64,000 nt of DNA from contig NZ_JACHXN010000001.1 of NCBI RefSeq assembly GCF_014192095.1, forward strand, positions 248,001-312,000. Reading direction: 5' to 3'. Position 1 is the first letter of the stretch. Each line of letters starts with the position of its first letter. The notes beneath the pieces are model-generated. The model was not told the DNA's origin and did not search any database. It saw nothing but the letters and a program-made list of their open reading frames with translations. The translations under genes and the position numbers were made by a program. This document shows positions 20,911 to 29,296 of the stretch, piece after piece. The DNA is from Phyllobacterium trifolii. Lineage in GTDB: Bacteria > Pseudomonadota > Alphaproteobacteria > Rhizobiales > Rhizobiaceae.

Positions 20911-20994
20911 TTAAGCTGCATGGCCAAATCCAAAATCGAGATCCACTTTGGCGGCTCATGCATTGAGCGGCGTACTACCGTTTATGCAGCTTAA
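20911..20994. repeat. 11-bp inverted repeat in the lon leader
   Basis: TTAAGCTGCAT (20911-20921) and ATGCAGCTTAA (20984-20994) are perfect reverse complements 62 bp apart. They lie within the proposed lon 5' untranslated region. They could pair into a long stem-loop in the leader RNA or bind a regulator. Confidence 0.5.
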
Positions 20995-20998
20995 CACT

Positions 20999-21028
20999 TA
21001 CTTGGAGTGGAGGCCCGCTTGTTTCAAG
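20999..21028 (-). promoter_or_regulatory. Candidate RpoH (sigma-32) promoter of lon
   Basis: On the minus strand CTTGAAA (21028-21022), identical to the heat-shock -35 consensus, is followed after 14 bases by CTCCAAGTA (21007-20999), similar to the CCCCATNTA -10 element. It lies about 140 bp before the lon start, and heat-shock control of lon is well established in other bacteria. Confidence 0.5.
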
Positions 21029-21134
21029 CACCCACGCTCCAGGCTTATTCACAGAATCGTAATCTATCCTGCGCTCACGACAGTCCGAGCGCAATCGCTC
21101 GCAAGGCCATGCACAGAATTCGACCCAAATACAA

Positions 21135-21161
21135 AACAGAAAAGCTCCGCGAGACGCGGAG
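21135..21161 (-). terminator. Intrinsic terminator after clpX
   Basis: On the minus strand the hairpin GCTCCGCG-TCT-CGCGGAGC is followed by TTTTCTGTTTTG. It lies about 33 bp beyond the clpX stop and separates clpX from lon transcription. Confidence 0.88.
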
Positions 21162-21193
21162 CCTTGCCGTTAGACTGCTCTATTTCCGATAGC

Positions 21194-22468
21194 TTACGCG
21201 GAAACATTGCCTTTTTCTTCCTTGCGCTCGGCATAGATATACAGAGGCCTTGAGTTGCCTTCGACGACGTCACCGGAGATCACCACTTCCTGGACGCCAT
21301 CAAGCGTTGGCAACTCATACATCGTGTCGAGAAGAATCTTCTCCATGATCGATCGCAGACCACGCGCACCGGTCTTTCGAGCAATCGCGCGCTTGGCAAT
21401 AGCCTTCAACGCATCCTCATGGAACGTCAACTCGACGTTTTCCATGTCGAACAGGCGCTGATACTGCTTGACCAGAGCGTTCTTCGGTTCGGACAGAATC
21501 TGCACCAGCGCGACCTCATCGAGATCCTCGAGTGTCGCGATAACGGGCAGACGACCAACGAATTCGGGGATAAGACCGAATTTCAGCAGATCTTCCGGCT
21601 CGAGTTCGCGGAAAATAGCGCCGACACGACGATCGTCCGGGGCCTTGACCGCAGCACTGAAGCCGATGGACGTCTTTTCACCACGGGCCGAGATGATCTT
21701 GTCGAGACCGGCGAAAGCGCCACCGCAGATGAACAGGATGTTGGTCGTGTCCACCTGCAGGAACTCCTGCTGTGGATGCTTGCGGCCACCTTGTGGCGGC
21801 ACGGAAGCAACGGTGCCTTCCATGATCTTCAACAGCGCTTGCTGAACGCCCTCGCCCGACACGTCGCGTGTAATGGACGGGTTGTCCGATTTACGGCTGA
21901 TCTTGTCGACTTCGTCGATGTAGACGATGCCGCGCTGCGCCCGCTCAACATTGTAGTCAGCCGACTGAAGCAGTTTCAGAATGATGTTCTCGACATCCTC
22001 GCCGACATAACCGGCTTCCGTCAGCGTTGTCGCGTCTGCCATCGTAAACGGCACGTCGATGATGCGGGCAAGCGATTGTGCCAGATAGGTCTTGCCGCAA
22101 CCGGTCGGCCCAACGAGAAGGATGTTGGACTTCGCCAGTTCGACTTCATTGTTTTTCGATGCGTGGGCCAACCGTTTGTAGTGGTTGTGCACCGCGACGG
22201 AGAGAACACGCTTGGCATGGTTCTGACCGATGACATAATCATCGAGAACAGCCATGATTTCCTGCGGCGTCGGGACGCCTTCACGGGATTTCACCATCGA
22301 GGATTTGTTTTCCTCGCGGATGATGTCCATGCACAATTCGACGCATTCATCGCAGATGAAGACAGTCGGGCCCGCAATCAACTTGCGAACTTCATGCTGG
22401 CTCTTCCCGCAAAACGAGCAATAAAGCGTATTCTTTGAATCGCCGCCGCCGTTGCTGACTTTGCTCAT
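21194..22468 (-). CDS. clpX: ATP-dependent Clp protease ATP-binding subunit ClpX
   Basis: ClpX is the AAA+ unfoldase that recognises substrates and feeds them into ClpP. It is 424 residues. The N-terminal zinc finger has Cys17, Cys20, Cys39 and Cys42, Walker A is GPTGCGKT at 120-127, Walker B is IVYIDEVDK, and the ClpP-binding loop motif IGF occurs in TSIGFSA. The gene lies about 210 bp downstream of clpP with a hairpin in the gap, so it may be read through from clpP or have its own promoter. Confidence 0.98.
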   Translation of the reverse strand: MSKVSNGGGDSKNTLYCSFCGKSQHEVRKLIAGPTVFICDECVELCMDIIREENKSSMVKSREGVPTPQEIMAVLDDYVIGQNHAKRVLSVAVHNHYKRLAHASKNNEVELAKSNILLVGPTGCGKTYLAQSLARIIDVPFTMADATTLTEAGYVGEDVENIILKLLQSADYNVERAQRGIVYIDEVDKISRKSDNPSITRDVSGEGVQQALLKIMEGTVASVPPQGGRKHPQQEFLQVDTTNILFICGGAFAGLDKIISARGEKTSIGFSAAVKAPDDRRVGAIFRELEPEDLLKFGLIPEFVGRLPVIATLEDLDEVALVQILSEPKNALVKQYQRLFDMENVELTFHEDALKAIAKRAIARKTGARGLRSIMEKILLDTMYELPTLDGVQEVVISGDVVEGNSRPLYIYAERKEEKGNVSA

Positions 22469-22629
22469 TGCAGTTTCCTTTCAGTATCGGTCCCGCTCTC
22501 CCGGGTCCGCCACTTCCTCCAGGTGGAAGTGAATAGTCATTCGTAGAATAGGCTTCTCTAACTCACCAATGGCTTAACGTAACGTCTGCTCCGCTCTATG
22601 CAAGCTGCATGTGTGGCAGAAAGTCCGCA

Positions 22630-22664
22630 TCGGGGTCAAAAAAACTTCATTTTTGACCCCGATG
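22630..22664 (-). terminator. Hairpin between clpP and clpX (partial terminator or attenuator)
   Basis: ATCGGGGTCAAAAA / TTTTTGACCCCGAT form a 14-bp stem with an eight-base loop, 15 bp beyond the clpP stop. No T-run follows on the minus strand beyond the stem itself. It may stabilise the clpP messenger or reduce read-through into clpX. Confidence 0.6.
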
Positions 22665-22678
22665 GGCGATTTAGCCGG

Positions 22679-23308
22679 TTACTTAGTGTCACCTTCGAGC
22701 ACAGCGCGCGATTCAAGCACCTTGTCGATCAGGCCGAACTCGAGTGATTCCTGCGCAGTCATGAAATGATCGCGATCGAGGGTACGTTCAATCGACTCGT
22801 AGTCGCGGCCGGTATGCTTGACATAAATCTCATTCAAGCGGCGCTTCATTTTGATGATATCCTGGGCATGACGCTCAATATCTGACGCCTGTCCCTGGAA
22901 GCCACCTGACGGCTGGTGCAGCATGATGCGAGCGTTGGGAAGGACGAAACGCATGTCCTTCTCGCCAGCGGTAAGAAGCAGCGATCCCATGGATGCAGCC
23001 TGGCCGAAACACAGCGTCGACACGGCTGGGCGGATAAACTGCATCGTATCGTAGATCGCCATGCCGGAGGTGACGACACCGCCCGGCGAGTTGATATACA
23101 TGTTGATTTCTTTTTTCGGATTCTCCGATTCAAGGAAAAGCAGCTGCGCGCAGACAAGCGTCGCCATGCCGTCCTCGATCGGCCCGGTTATAAAAATGAT
23201 GCGTTCTTTCAGCAGGCGCGAAAATATATCATAGGCCCGCTCGCCCCGATTGGTCTGTTCGACGACCATTGGCACGAGATTCATAGCTGTTTCGATTGGG
23301 TCTCTCAT
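22679..23308 (-). CDS. clpP: ATP-dependent Clp protease proteolytic subunit ClpP
   Basis: ClpP is the barrel-shaped serine protease partner of ClpX and ClpA. The product is 209 residues with the catalytic triad Ser106 (GQAASMGS), His131 (MLHQPSGG) and Asp180 (TLDRDHFM). [19 protein letters not shown] marks the oxyanion region. It is the first gene of the clpP-clpX-lon cluster, with a heat-shock-type promoter about 65-95 bp upstream. Confidence 0.98.
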   Translation of the reverse strand: MRDPIETAMNLVPMVVEQTNRGERAYDIFSRLLKERIIFITGPIEDGMATLVCAQLLFLESENPKKEINMYINSPGGVVTSGMAIYDTMQFIRPAVSTLCFGQAASMGSLLLTAGEKDMRFVLPNARIMLHQPSGGFQGQASDIERHAQDIIKMKRRLNEIYVKHTGRDYESIERTLDRDHFMTAQESLEFGLIDKVLESRAVLEGDTK

Positions 23309-23374
23309 CGGTGGGCCTCAGCGTTTTGGAGAATAAGGGGCTTAACCACCCCAGATTCGTGGAAGACTAACCGA

Positions 23375-23405
23375 TACATAGGGCGTCGCCACCCGGTTTC
23401 GCAAG
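23375..23405 (-). promoter_or_regulatory. Candidate RpoH (sigma-32) promoter of clpP
   Basis: On the minus strand CTTG (23405-23402) is followed by CCCTATGTA (23383-23375). This fits the alphaproteobacterial heat-shock pattern CTTG-N(about 18)-CYTATNT. It lies about 65 bp before the clpP ATG. Confidence 0.5.
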
Positions 23406-23467
23406 ATGTTCAACACATGAACCTTGTCTGACCAAACTTCCGAACGTAACATGGCGTTTTTAGGCGT

Positions 23468-23896
23468 ATGTTTCGGAGGTATATTTTGTTCATTTTCAAT
23501 TGCAGAAAGTTTGGATTGTCAGTTCTGGTCTGTATAACGCTGAGTAGCTCATTGACGAATGCTAGCGCCCAGACCTCCACGTGCGGCAACCGGCAAGCAA
23601 TCAATTCCCTGGATGAAATGTGGTCCGCACTTTACGCCTGTTGGCAGCCACCGGCTGACAGCAACGGGATGGCGATAACGTTGCGATTTTCTCTGCGCCG
23701 TGACGGGACTCTGATCGGTAAACCTGTGGCGACCTATTCGAATTTGTCAGGCGATGATTTCAAGAAAAGAGTTTTTGTTGCGTCAGTTATCGAGGCGTTG
23801 GACAAAGTCGTTCCTCTGCCACTAACCGATAGTATGGGAGGGGCGATTGCTGGACGACCTTTGGCGCTTTTATTCACGTCCGCGAGCGAAAGCTGA
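23468..23896 (+). CDS. Small exported protein, TonB C-terminus-like
   Basis: The open frame is 142 residues from ATG 23468. A GGAGG sequence inside it, at 23475-23479, is well placed for a TTG start at 23486, giving 136 residues; that start is more likely. A signal peptide follows (KFGLSVLVCITLSSSLTNASA). The mature part contains ITLRFSLRRDGTLIGKP and a conserved-looking helix, resembling the C-terminal domain of TonB-like proteins (cell envelope). The function is not established. It is divergent from clpP. Confidence 0.7.
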   Translation: MFRRYILFIFNCRKFGLSVLVCITLSSSLTNASAQTSTCGNRQAINSLDEMWSALYACWQPPADSNGMAITLRFSLRRDGTLIGKPVATYSNLSGDDFKKRVFVASVIEALDKVVPLPLTDSMGGAIAGRPLALLFTSASES

Positions 23897-23904
23897 CGCT
23901 TAGC

Positions 23905-24249
23905 TTATAACCTGATCACATATTCTTTGCGCGTCGTCTCGAGCACTTCCCAAGTTCCGCGGAACCCCGGACGCAGCACGAAACTGTCGCCGGCCTCGAC
24001 ACGCCACTCGCCACCATCCTCTTCGGTGATAATCGAACGACCGGAAAGGATGTGGCAGAACTCCCATTCGTCATAGGCGATGCGCCATTTGCCGGGTGTA
24101 GCTTCCCATATCCCCGCATAGATATTGCCTTCGGCTTCCTCGCAATTCCATGTGCGGAACTGGGGATCGCCAGAAATGACGCGCTCTGGATTCGGCGCGC
24201 CATGCTCGGGGTCGATATTGCCAAAATCTATTTTAACAAAACTTTTCAT
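23905..24249 (-). CDS. Cupin-domain protein
   Basis: The product is 114 residues from ATG 24249, which has an AGGG ribosome-binding sequence. It forms a single small beta-barrel of the cupin type: WRIAYDEWEFCHILSGRSII, then EAGDSFVLRPGFRGTWEVLE. Metal ligands are only partly conserved (Glu/His in EFCHIL). It belongs to the group of small cupins often annotated as (S)-ureidoglycine aminohydrolase-like (DUF861). It lies 4 bp downstream of metY and is surely co-transcribed with it. The role is unknown. Confidence 0.85.
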   Translation of the reverse strand: MKSFVKIDFGNIDPEHGAPNPERVISGDPQFRTWNCEEAEGNIYAGIWEATPGKWRIAYDEWEFCHILSGRSIITEEDGGEWRVEAGDSFVLRPGFRGTWEVLETTRKEYVIRL

Positions 24250-24253
24250 GGTG

Positions 24254-25540
24254 TTACCCTGCCTTTGCCAGCGCTTGTTCAAGATCGGCGATGACGTCCG
24301 CAACGTTCTCGATGCCGATCGAAAGCCGTACCACATTGGGACCGGCGCCTGCCGCGATCTTCTGATCGTCGCTGAGTTGCCGGTGCGTCGTCGACGCAGG
24401 GTGAATGACAAGCGATCTCGTATCGCCGATATTGGCGAGGTGCGAAAAGAGCTCCAGATGCTCGACGAGTTTGACGCCGGCGTCATACCCACCCTTCAAA
24501 CCGAAGGTGAAAACCGAGCCCGCTCCCCTCGGAGAATACTTCTGCTGCAGTTCATTATAGGGATCGTCGGCCAATCCTGCATAGCTGACCCAACCCACTT
24601 TCTCATTTTGTTTCAACCACTTGGCGACTTCAAGCGCGTTGTCGCAATGGCGCTGCATGCGCAACGGCAAGGTTTCGATGCCGGTCAGAAGCTGGAAGGC
24701 ATTGAACGGCGAGAGCGCTGGTCCGAGATCACGCAGACCGAGCACGCGGCAGGCGATGGCAAAGGCGAAATTGCCGAAGGTTTCGTGCAATACCACCCCA
24801 TTATATTCGGGACGCGGCTGCGACAGCAGCGGGTAGTTTCCGGATTTCGACCAGTCGAAAGTTCCGCAATCGACGATGATGCCACCCATGGAATTGCCAT
24901 GGCCGCCGAGAAACTTCGTTGCAGAATGTACAATGATATCAGCACCATAGTCTATCGGGCGGATCAGATATGGTGACGCCAGCGTGTTGTCGACGATCAG
25001 CGGAAGGCCATGCCGATGGGCGATTTTTGCGATGGCTTCGATGTCGGTGATGATGCCGCCGGGGTTGGCGATGCTCTCGACGAAGATAGCGCGCGTCCGG
25101 CCATCGATCTGCGCCTCGAATGCCGCGGGATCAGTCCCATCTGCCCAGCGCACCTGCCAGTCGAAGGATTTGAACGACTGGCCGAATTGGTTGATGGACC
25201 CGCCGTAAAGCTTGTCCGACGAGACAAAGTTATCCCCAGGCTGCATCAATGTGTGGAATATCAGAAATTGTGCCGCGTGACCGGATGCAACCGCCAGTGC
25301 GGCCGTTCCACCTTCAAGTGCCGCGACACGTTCTTCCAGTACCGCATTGGTTGGATTGGTGATTCGGCTGTAGATATTGCCGAACGCCTTCAGGCCAAAC
25401 AGGGACGCCGCATGCTCTGCGTCATCGAAGACGAACGCCGTCGTTTGATAGATCGGCGTCACCCGCGCGCCCGTTTCAGGGTCGGGCCTGGCGCCGGCGT
25501 GGACCGCCAATGTTTCGATTCCGGGGGCCCGATGCGCCAT
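24254..25540 (-). CDS. metY: O-acetylhomoserine aminocarboxypropyltransferase (sulfhydrylase)
   Basis: This PLP enzyme of the Cys/Met metabolism family makes homocysteine from O-acetylhomoserine and sulfide. It has 428 residues, the usual length for MetY and longer than MetB/MetC/MetZ (about 380-400). The PLP lysine is Lys209 (SATKFLGGHG), and SRITNPTNAVLEERVAALEG is the family signature near the N-terminus. A GGAGGA ribosome-binding site precedes the ATG. The cupin gene follows directly. MetZ-type activity is a less likely alternative. Confidence 0.92.
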   Translation of the reverse strand: MAHRAPGIETLAVHAGARPDPETGARVTPIYQTTAFVFDDAEHAASLFGLKAFGNIYSRITNPTNAVLEERVAALEGGTAALAVASGHAAQFLIFHTLMQPGDNFVSSDKLYGGSINQFGQSFKSFDWQVRWADGTDPAAFEAQIDGRTRAIFVESIANPGGIITDIEAIAKIAHRHGLPLIVDNTLASPYLIRPIDYGADIIVHSATKFLGGHGNSMGGIIVDCGTFDWSKSGNYPLLSQPRPEYNGVVLHETFGNFAFAIACRVLGLRDLGPALSPFNAFQLLTGIETLPLRMQRHCDNALEVAKWLKQNEKVGWVSYAGLADDPYNELQQKYSPRGAGSVFTFGLKGGYDAGVKLVEHLELFSHLANIGDTRSLVIHPASTTHRQLSDDQKIAAGAGPNVVRLSIGIENVADVIADLEQALAKAG

Positions 25541-25669
25541 GTTTGTCCTCCTGTTGCCAACCTTCCTACAAGGCTATGGGATTGCGACGCTGGGGCCAAG
25601 TGCGCATTTTCGCAACCAAGGACAATCTAATTACAGCCGGCGATTGAGATTCCTGTGCCATTTTCGGGG

Positions 25670-25707
25670 TTCTTGCATAGGAATCGTCACTTCTTGCATG
25701 AGAATCG
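25670..25707. promoter_or_regulatory. Direct-repeat operator candidate upstream of metY
   Basis: TTCTTGCATAGGAATCG (25670-25686) and TTCTTGCATGAGAATCG (25691-25707) are near-identical 17-mers repeated with 21-bp spacing, two helical turns, about 130-165 bp before the metY ATG. This fits a tandem binding site on one face of DNA. The regulator is unknown. Apart from this pair I see nothing in the 263-bp gap. Confidence 0.5.
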
Positions 25708-25803
25708 CCTAAAAGCGTTTAACTCGTGCACCGGAACGGCACCCGGGCATTTCATTTTCAGCGCTCGACGAAAATGAATCTGCGCGGGCGGGAAAATCCC
25801 GTC

Positions 25804-26247
25804 CTAGACGCGCATGCCAAGCCGGGGAATTTCGATGGCCGGGCACCGGTTCATGACCACCTGGATCCCGGCTGCTTCCGCCTTGCGCGCGGCAGCTTCA
25901 TCCCAAACACCGAGCTGAGTCCAGATCACGCGCGGCGGCGGTATGAGTGCAAGCGCCTCATCGACCACACCCGGAACGGCAGACGAGTTGCGGAAGACAT
26001 CCACCATATCGATCGGCTCAGGAATGTCGGCGAGCCGTGCATAGACCCGTTGGCCAAGAATGGTCTTTCCCGCCTGCCCCGGATTGACGGGTATGACGTG
26101 ATATCCTTGGCCGAGAAGAAATCTCATCACAGAAAAACTCGGCCGCGTTTCATTGGGCGAAGCGCCGGTCAAAGCGATGGTTTTGACCGAAGACAATATC
26201 TCGCGAATATAGTCGTCGGAATAGTGGTCATGTTCCTGCATCAGCAC
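25804..26247 (-). CDS. CoA-binding (Rossmann-fold) protein
   Basis: The product is 147 residues; M1 or M3 may be the start. It matches the CoA_binding_2 family (YccU-like): KTIALTGASPNETRPSFSVM near the N-terminus is the nucleotide/CoA-binding loop, followed by GYHVIPVNPG and IDMVDVFRNS, and ending with the conserved NRCPAIEIPRL. Such small cytosolic proteins bind CoA derivatives; the cellular role is undefined. It lies 18 bp downstream of the exported protein gene at 26266-26814, on the same strand. Confidence 0.9.
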   Translation of the reverse strand: MLMQEHDHYSDDYIREILSSVKTIALTGASPNETRPSFSVMRFLLGQGYHVIPVNPGQAGKTILGQRVYARLADIPEPIDMVDVFRNSSAVPGVVDEALALIPPPRVIWTQLGVWDEAAARKAEAAGIQVVMNRCPAIEIPRLGMRV

Positions 26248-26265
26248 GCATATCCTGTTCTGCGT

Positions 26266-26814
26266 TTATCCGGGCGGCGCCGCCCAAAGTTCATAGAATG
26301 GTTTCAGCGTGCGCAAATGCTTCTGGACAATCGCCATGTTCTCCGGCGTCGGTTTTGCATTTTCGACCTTGGCAAGCCCGGTTTTCAATCCCGCGATCAT
26401 ATCGGACTTTTCCTGATCGGAAAGATTTGGCATGGCGGGAATTGCGGCGATCGCTTTATCCACTTCGGCGCGCGGATCGGGGTTGGTCACCCAATGATAG
26501 GTCACCATGATCGTATTGGTTGTATCTACCCAGTCCGAGAAGCTCGCAAAACCATATTCCGCTGCTTTCACATCGAGGATCGCCGTTCGTTCCGCGGTCT
26601 CCCCTCTGCCATCCACTTCACGTGCTGTCGCAGCCACGGGCGCAAACCCGAAAAGGAAACGTTTGATCGTATCCTCCGTCAGAGACACCGGTCGCTCCGG
26701 CAGACTGAATGTCTCAACAGCTTGTATCGGGGTTGTTGTCCTCTGTGTCGCGATAGTCCCCGCATAGGCAAGCGCGAAAACGCAGCATGCTGCGACCAAT
26801 CCAGGCGGTTTCAT
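26266..26814 (-). CDS. Exported protein of unknown function
   Basis: The start at 26814 (MKPPGLVAACCVFALAYAG, 182 residues) is chosen because of a strong GGAGG ribosome-binding site; the longer frame to 26859 adds nothing recognisable. The N-terminus is a signal peptide or membrane anchor. The mature region is helical, with an acidic and amphipathic C-terminal half (NLSDQEKSDMIAGLKTGLAK). No family is recognised. It is the upstream partner of the CoA-binding protein gene. Confidence 0.75.
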   Translation of the reverse strand: MKPPGLVAACCVFALAYAGTIATQRTTTPIQAVETFSLPERPVSLTEDTIKRFLFGFAPVAATAREVDGRGETAERTAILDVKAAEYGFASFSDWVDTTNTIMVTYHWVTNPDPRAEVDKAIAAIPAMPNLSDQEKSDMIAGLKTGLAKVENAKPTPENMAIVQKHLRTLKPFYELWAAPPG

Positions 26815-26904
26815 AACGTCCTCCGTCTTGAAAAGACGATGCAGAAATAGGAGCGTCAAGAATAACAGTTAAGTGTAAAGAAAAAACAGCAAAGGATGGA
26901 TTTT

Positions 26905-27345
26905 ATGGCTGTAACGATGGACGTGGAGGCGTTGACTTCCTTTCTGGAACGCGAATTTCCACAGGTGAACGCGGAAGGAATGGCCTTCACGGTGACTGAC
27001 GCGGGCGAAGGTTTTGCGTCCATGCGGCTCGATCCGTCAGACCGGCATTTGCGACCCGGCGGGACGGTCTCTGGGCCCACATTGTTCGCACTCGCCGATA
27101 TCACCGCATATGTGGCGATTCTCGCGCAGATCGGTCCGGTGGCCCTCGCCGTGACAACAAACCTCAATATCAATTTCCTGCGCAAACCGGAAACGGGACC
27201 CGTCGATGCCAAAGCGACAATCCTCAAACTCGGCAAGCGTCTGGCGATTGTGGAGATTTCCATGACAAGCGGTTCAACAAGCGAACTCGTAGCGCATGCA
27301 ACGGCCACCTATTCAATCCCGCCCCGCCCCGTGCCTTCGCAATAA
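26905..27345 (+). CDS. PaaI-type hotdog-fold thioesterase
   Basis: This is a predicted acyl-CoA thioesterase of the PaaI/4HBT superfamily, 146 residues from ATG 26905. That start has AAAGGATGG placed as a ribosome-binding site, making the ATG at 26896 less likely. The hotdog motif RPGGTVSGPTLFALADITAY carries the helix with the catalytic-side residues, and LNINFLRKPE plus the C-terminal strand HATATYSIP complete the fold. The substrate is unknown. It is divergent from the exported-protein gene at 26266-26814. Confidence 0.9.
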   Translation: MAVTMDVEALTSFLEREFPQVNAEGMAFTVTDAGEGFASMRLDPSDRHLRPGGTVSGPTLFALADITAYVAILAQIGPVALAVTTNLNINFLRKPETGPVDAKATILKLGKRLAIVEISMTSGSTSELVAHATATYSIPPRPVPSQ

Positions 27346-27402
27346 GCCACTCTTCACCAAACAACCTTGCGTGTCTTCACCGGCTGCCGCCTACTTGGCC
27401 GT

Positions 27403-27774
27403 CTACTCCACAACCTGCACCTTTGCCGCAGCTCTTGTTATGGCGGCAGGCAGGGGCGAGCGGGCATCGAAGAAGGCCTGCACTTCATCGAAACTGGCGT
27501 AGCCGTCATGATTACCGTCGATCTGGTCAAAATGATCGGCGACAAAGCCCCAACCGGCATCGTTGGCGGCTTGCGCGGTCAAAAGGTGCCTGGACTTCGC
27601 CGCAGCCTCGAATTTGGCACGCAGTTCCTGATCGAGTTGCTTCTGGATCGAAGCCGCATCCTGCTTTTGCGGTTTGGCTCCAGGTTCCGGGTCCCAAATG
27701 CGATCCCCGGCATGGGTTGAACCGGCCATTGCGGTGAAGAGAAGCGCGATGATGATTGTGCGTGAAATGGTCAT
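27403..27774 (-). CDS. Exported EF-hand calcium-binding protein
   Basis: The product is 123 residues with a clear signal peptide (MTISRTIIIALLFTAMAGSTHA). A single canonical EF-hand loop occupies residues 86-97 (DGNHDGYASFDE), with ligands Asp86, Asn88, Asp90, Tyr92 and Glu97. A coiled, charged helix (residues 40-70) precedes it. The protein should bind Ca2+ in the periplasm. The gene lies 11 bp beyond the decayed S10 peptidase gene, on the same strand. Confidence 0.85.
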   Translation of the reverse strand: MTISRTIIIALLFTAMAGSTHAGDRIWDPEPGAKPQKQDAASIQKQLDQELRAKFEAAAKSRHLLTAQAANDAGWGFVADHFDQIDGNHDGYASFDEVQAFFDARSPLPAAITRAAAKVQVVE

Positions 27775-27785
27775 GGATCGCTCTC

Positions 27786-28624
27786 CTAATGTAGGGAAAT
27801 GGCAGAGACAGGCGCACGCTGCGCCGGCGCGGCAGCGACAAGATCGCGGGCTTTGACAATTGTCGGCCCCGTGCCATACGGCGGCGCATCGTAGAATTCG
27901 TCGAGCGTCTTCTTCAGCGGCGCCCGCGCTTCTTCCGAATAGTAGATCATGTGCCCGCCCGCAAAATTCTTCACCGGAACCCGGTCGAGCAAGGTGCGAT
28001 TTGTCGCCGGGTCGATGATCACGCCCTTGAGATCGAGTTCGGATTGGAAAAACGTTGTTATCGTATCGTAGTAACCAAGTACGGTGAGAAGCTTGAGAGA
28101 AGGCGCATATTTTATGCTTTCAACTATTCGTCGCGCGTATAGGCGGTGTAGAAGATAGAGGCTTGCGGGTCCTGTTTTTCCGGTTTTTTGGCAAAGGCGG
28201 TCAAATGACCTGGCCGAGGCTGTGTACCAGAAGGTCTTACCGTCCAGCATCATCTTGTGGCGCTTGACCGAAGGCTTCCCATCGACGGCAGCAACGAGTT
28301 GTGCATCCGCCGAGTCATCATATTTTGTTTTGTCCTCAAGCACAAAATCTTCCGGCGCAAAGATCGCATAAGCTTCCTCATCGAGCCCAATCCTCAACCT
28401 GTCTGCCGCCTCGAAAAGTTTCCCTGCGCCTTGAGCGCGGCCGCCTCTTTCCGTGCAAGCTCCAACTTGTCGGGCTTGACTAATGGCTGCTCCGGTTCGG
28501 GGTCGACATGCTTGAATACCGGCGGTACCGGGTCAGGGAAGGTACGCTCCGCCACTTCGCCTGGGGTATCCTTGCAAGCGGTCAGCCCCAAAAGGGCAAT
28601 GCACAATAAAATTCTGAAAATCAT
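27786..28624 (-). pseudogene. Decayed S10 serine carboxypeptidase gene with internal deletion
   Basis: Three frames are needed to read one protein. The 28624 start gives a lipoprotein-type signal (LLGLTACKDTP) and a Pro-rich linker. At about 28425 the frame shifts to GKLFEAADRLRIGLDEEAYA and on to DGKTFWYTASA. At about 28205 one extra base shifts it again to AGHLTAFAKKPEKQDPQASI. After YTAYTRDE a stop occurs, and the first frame resumes in LKLLTVLGYYDT and FAGGHMIYYS, the catalytic-His end of peptidase S10. The central part with GGPG and the nucleophile GESYG motif is missing, so the gene is inactive. Confidence 0.75.
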
Positions 28625-28626
28625 CG

Positions 28627-28679
28627 ACGCCTCTCAAAAATCCGCAAAAAATTGAGTTATGCGGATTTGAGGGAGGCGT
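28627..28679. repeat. Long hairpin between the HxlR gene and the S10 pseudogene
   Basis: Arms 28627-28646 and 28660-28679 (ACGCCTC ... ATCCGCA / TGCGGAT ... GAGGCGT) form a stem of about 19 bp immediately before the pseudogene ATG, covering its AGAGG ribosome-binding site on the minus strand. It could act as terminator of the HxlR gene or as a translational switch. Confidence 0.6.
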
Positions 28680-28775
28680 GGTCAATTCAACGAAAGTTGC
28701 GCTTTGCCCATTATCTCATCAAGAGTTGGTGCTGATTCTTTATTAAGCAATCCCGTACCAGCATAATCGGGGCGG

Positions 28776-29207
28776 CTACCCGGGTAAGACAGTGCGAATG
28801 GCACGCGTACCAACCGGAGCGCCGGTCTCGCGGTCGATGGTGACCGGATCGATCTCCGTTCCAGTCTCGGCGTCGAAAAACCGCGTCACCTCGCCCCCGC
28901 CGCGATGCTTGCGTCCCCACGCGCCGATCGCAAACAGCACCGGCAGAAAGTCTCGGCCGGCTTCCGTCAGCACATATTCGTCCCGTGGCGGACGTTCGGA
29001 GTAGCGGCGTTTCTCCAGCAGCCCGTCCTCAGTCAGAGCTGAAAGCCGCGCCGTCAGCATCGTCGGCGCGATCTGGAGGCTCTTGCGGAATTCATCAAAG
29101 CGAGTGAGCCCCGCATGGGCATCCCGCATGATGAGCATACTCCATGCATCCCCCACAAGCGCGAGGCTGCGGGCGATCAGGCATGGCTGGTTTGAAAGAT
29201 TTTTCAT
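28776..29207 (-). CDS. HxlR-family transcriptional regulator
   Basis: The product is 143 residues from ATG 29207 (MKNLSNQPCLIARSLALVGD). It has a winged helix-turn-helix of the HxlR (MarR-like) type: DAWSMLIMRDAHAGLTRFDE, then LTARLSALTEDGLLEKRRYS and RDEYVLTEAGRDFLPVL. An N-terminal cysteine, Cys9, could be redox-active as in related regulators. The C-terminal tail of about 40 residues is longer than the core. It is divergent from the SDR/MDR oxidoreductase pair, with a palindrome between them. Confidence 0.92.
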   Translation of the reverse strand: MKNLSNQPCLIARSLALVGDAWSMLIMRDAHAGLTRFDEFRKSLQIAPTMLTARLSALTEDGLLEKRRYSERPPRDEYVLTEAGRDFLPVLFAIGAWGRKHRGGGEVTRFFDAETGTEIDPVTIDRETGAPVGTRAIRTVLPG

Positions 29208-29230
29208 GTCGGTATCTTTTTGATAGTGAC

Positions 29231-29251
29231 TTACTACTAAATTCATAGTAA
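29231..29251. promoter_or_regulatory. HxlR operator candidate
   Basis: TTACTA-N9-TAGTAA is a perfect inverted repeat in the 89-bp divergent gap between the HxlR regulator and the SDR gene. Its spacing and base composition suit a winged-helix dimer. It also argues against the alternative HxlR start at 29246, which would lie inside it. Confidence 0.5.
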
Positions 29252-29296
29252 CTGATTGTTCATCGATATTCCACGACAAAATGAAAGCAGAAGGCA

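Noticed and set aside
25541-25803. SAM or SAH riboswitch upstream of metY
   Set aside because: I looked for the pseudoknot pattern expected in rhizobia and found only direct repeats, with no match to the conserved core.
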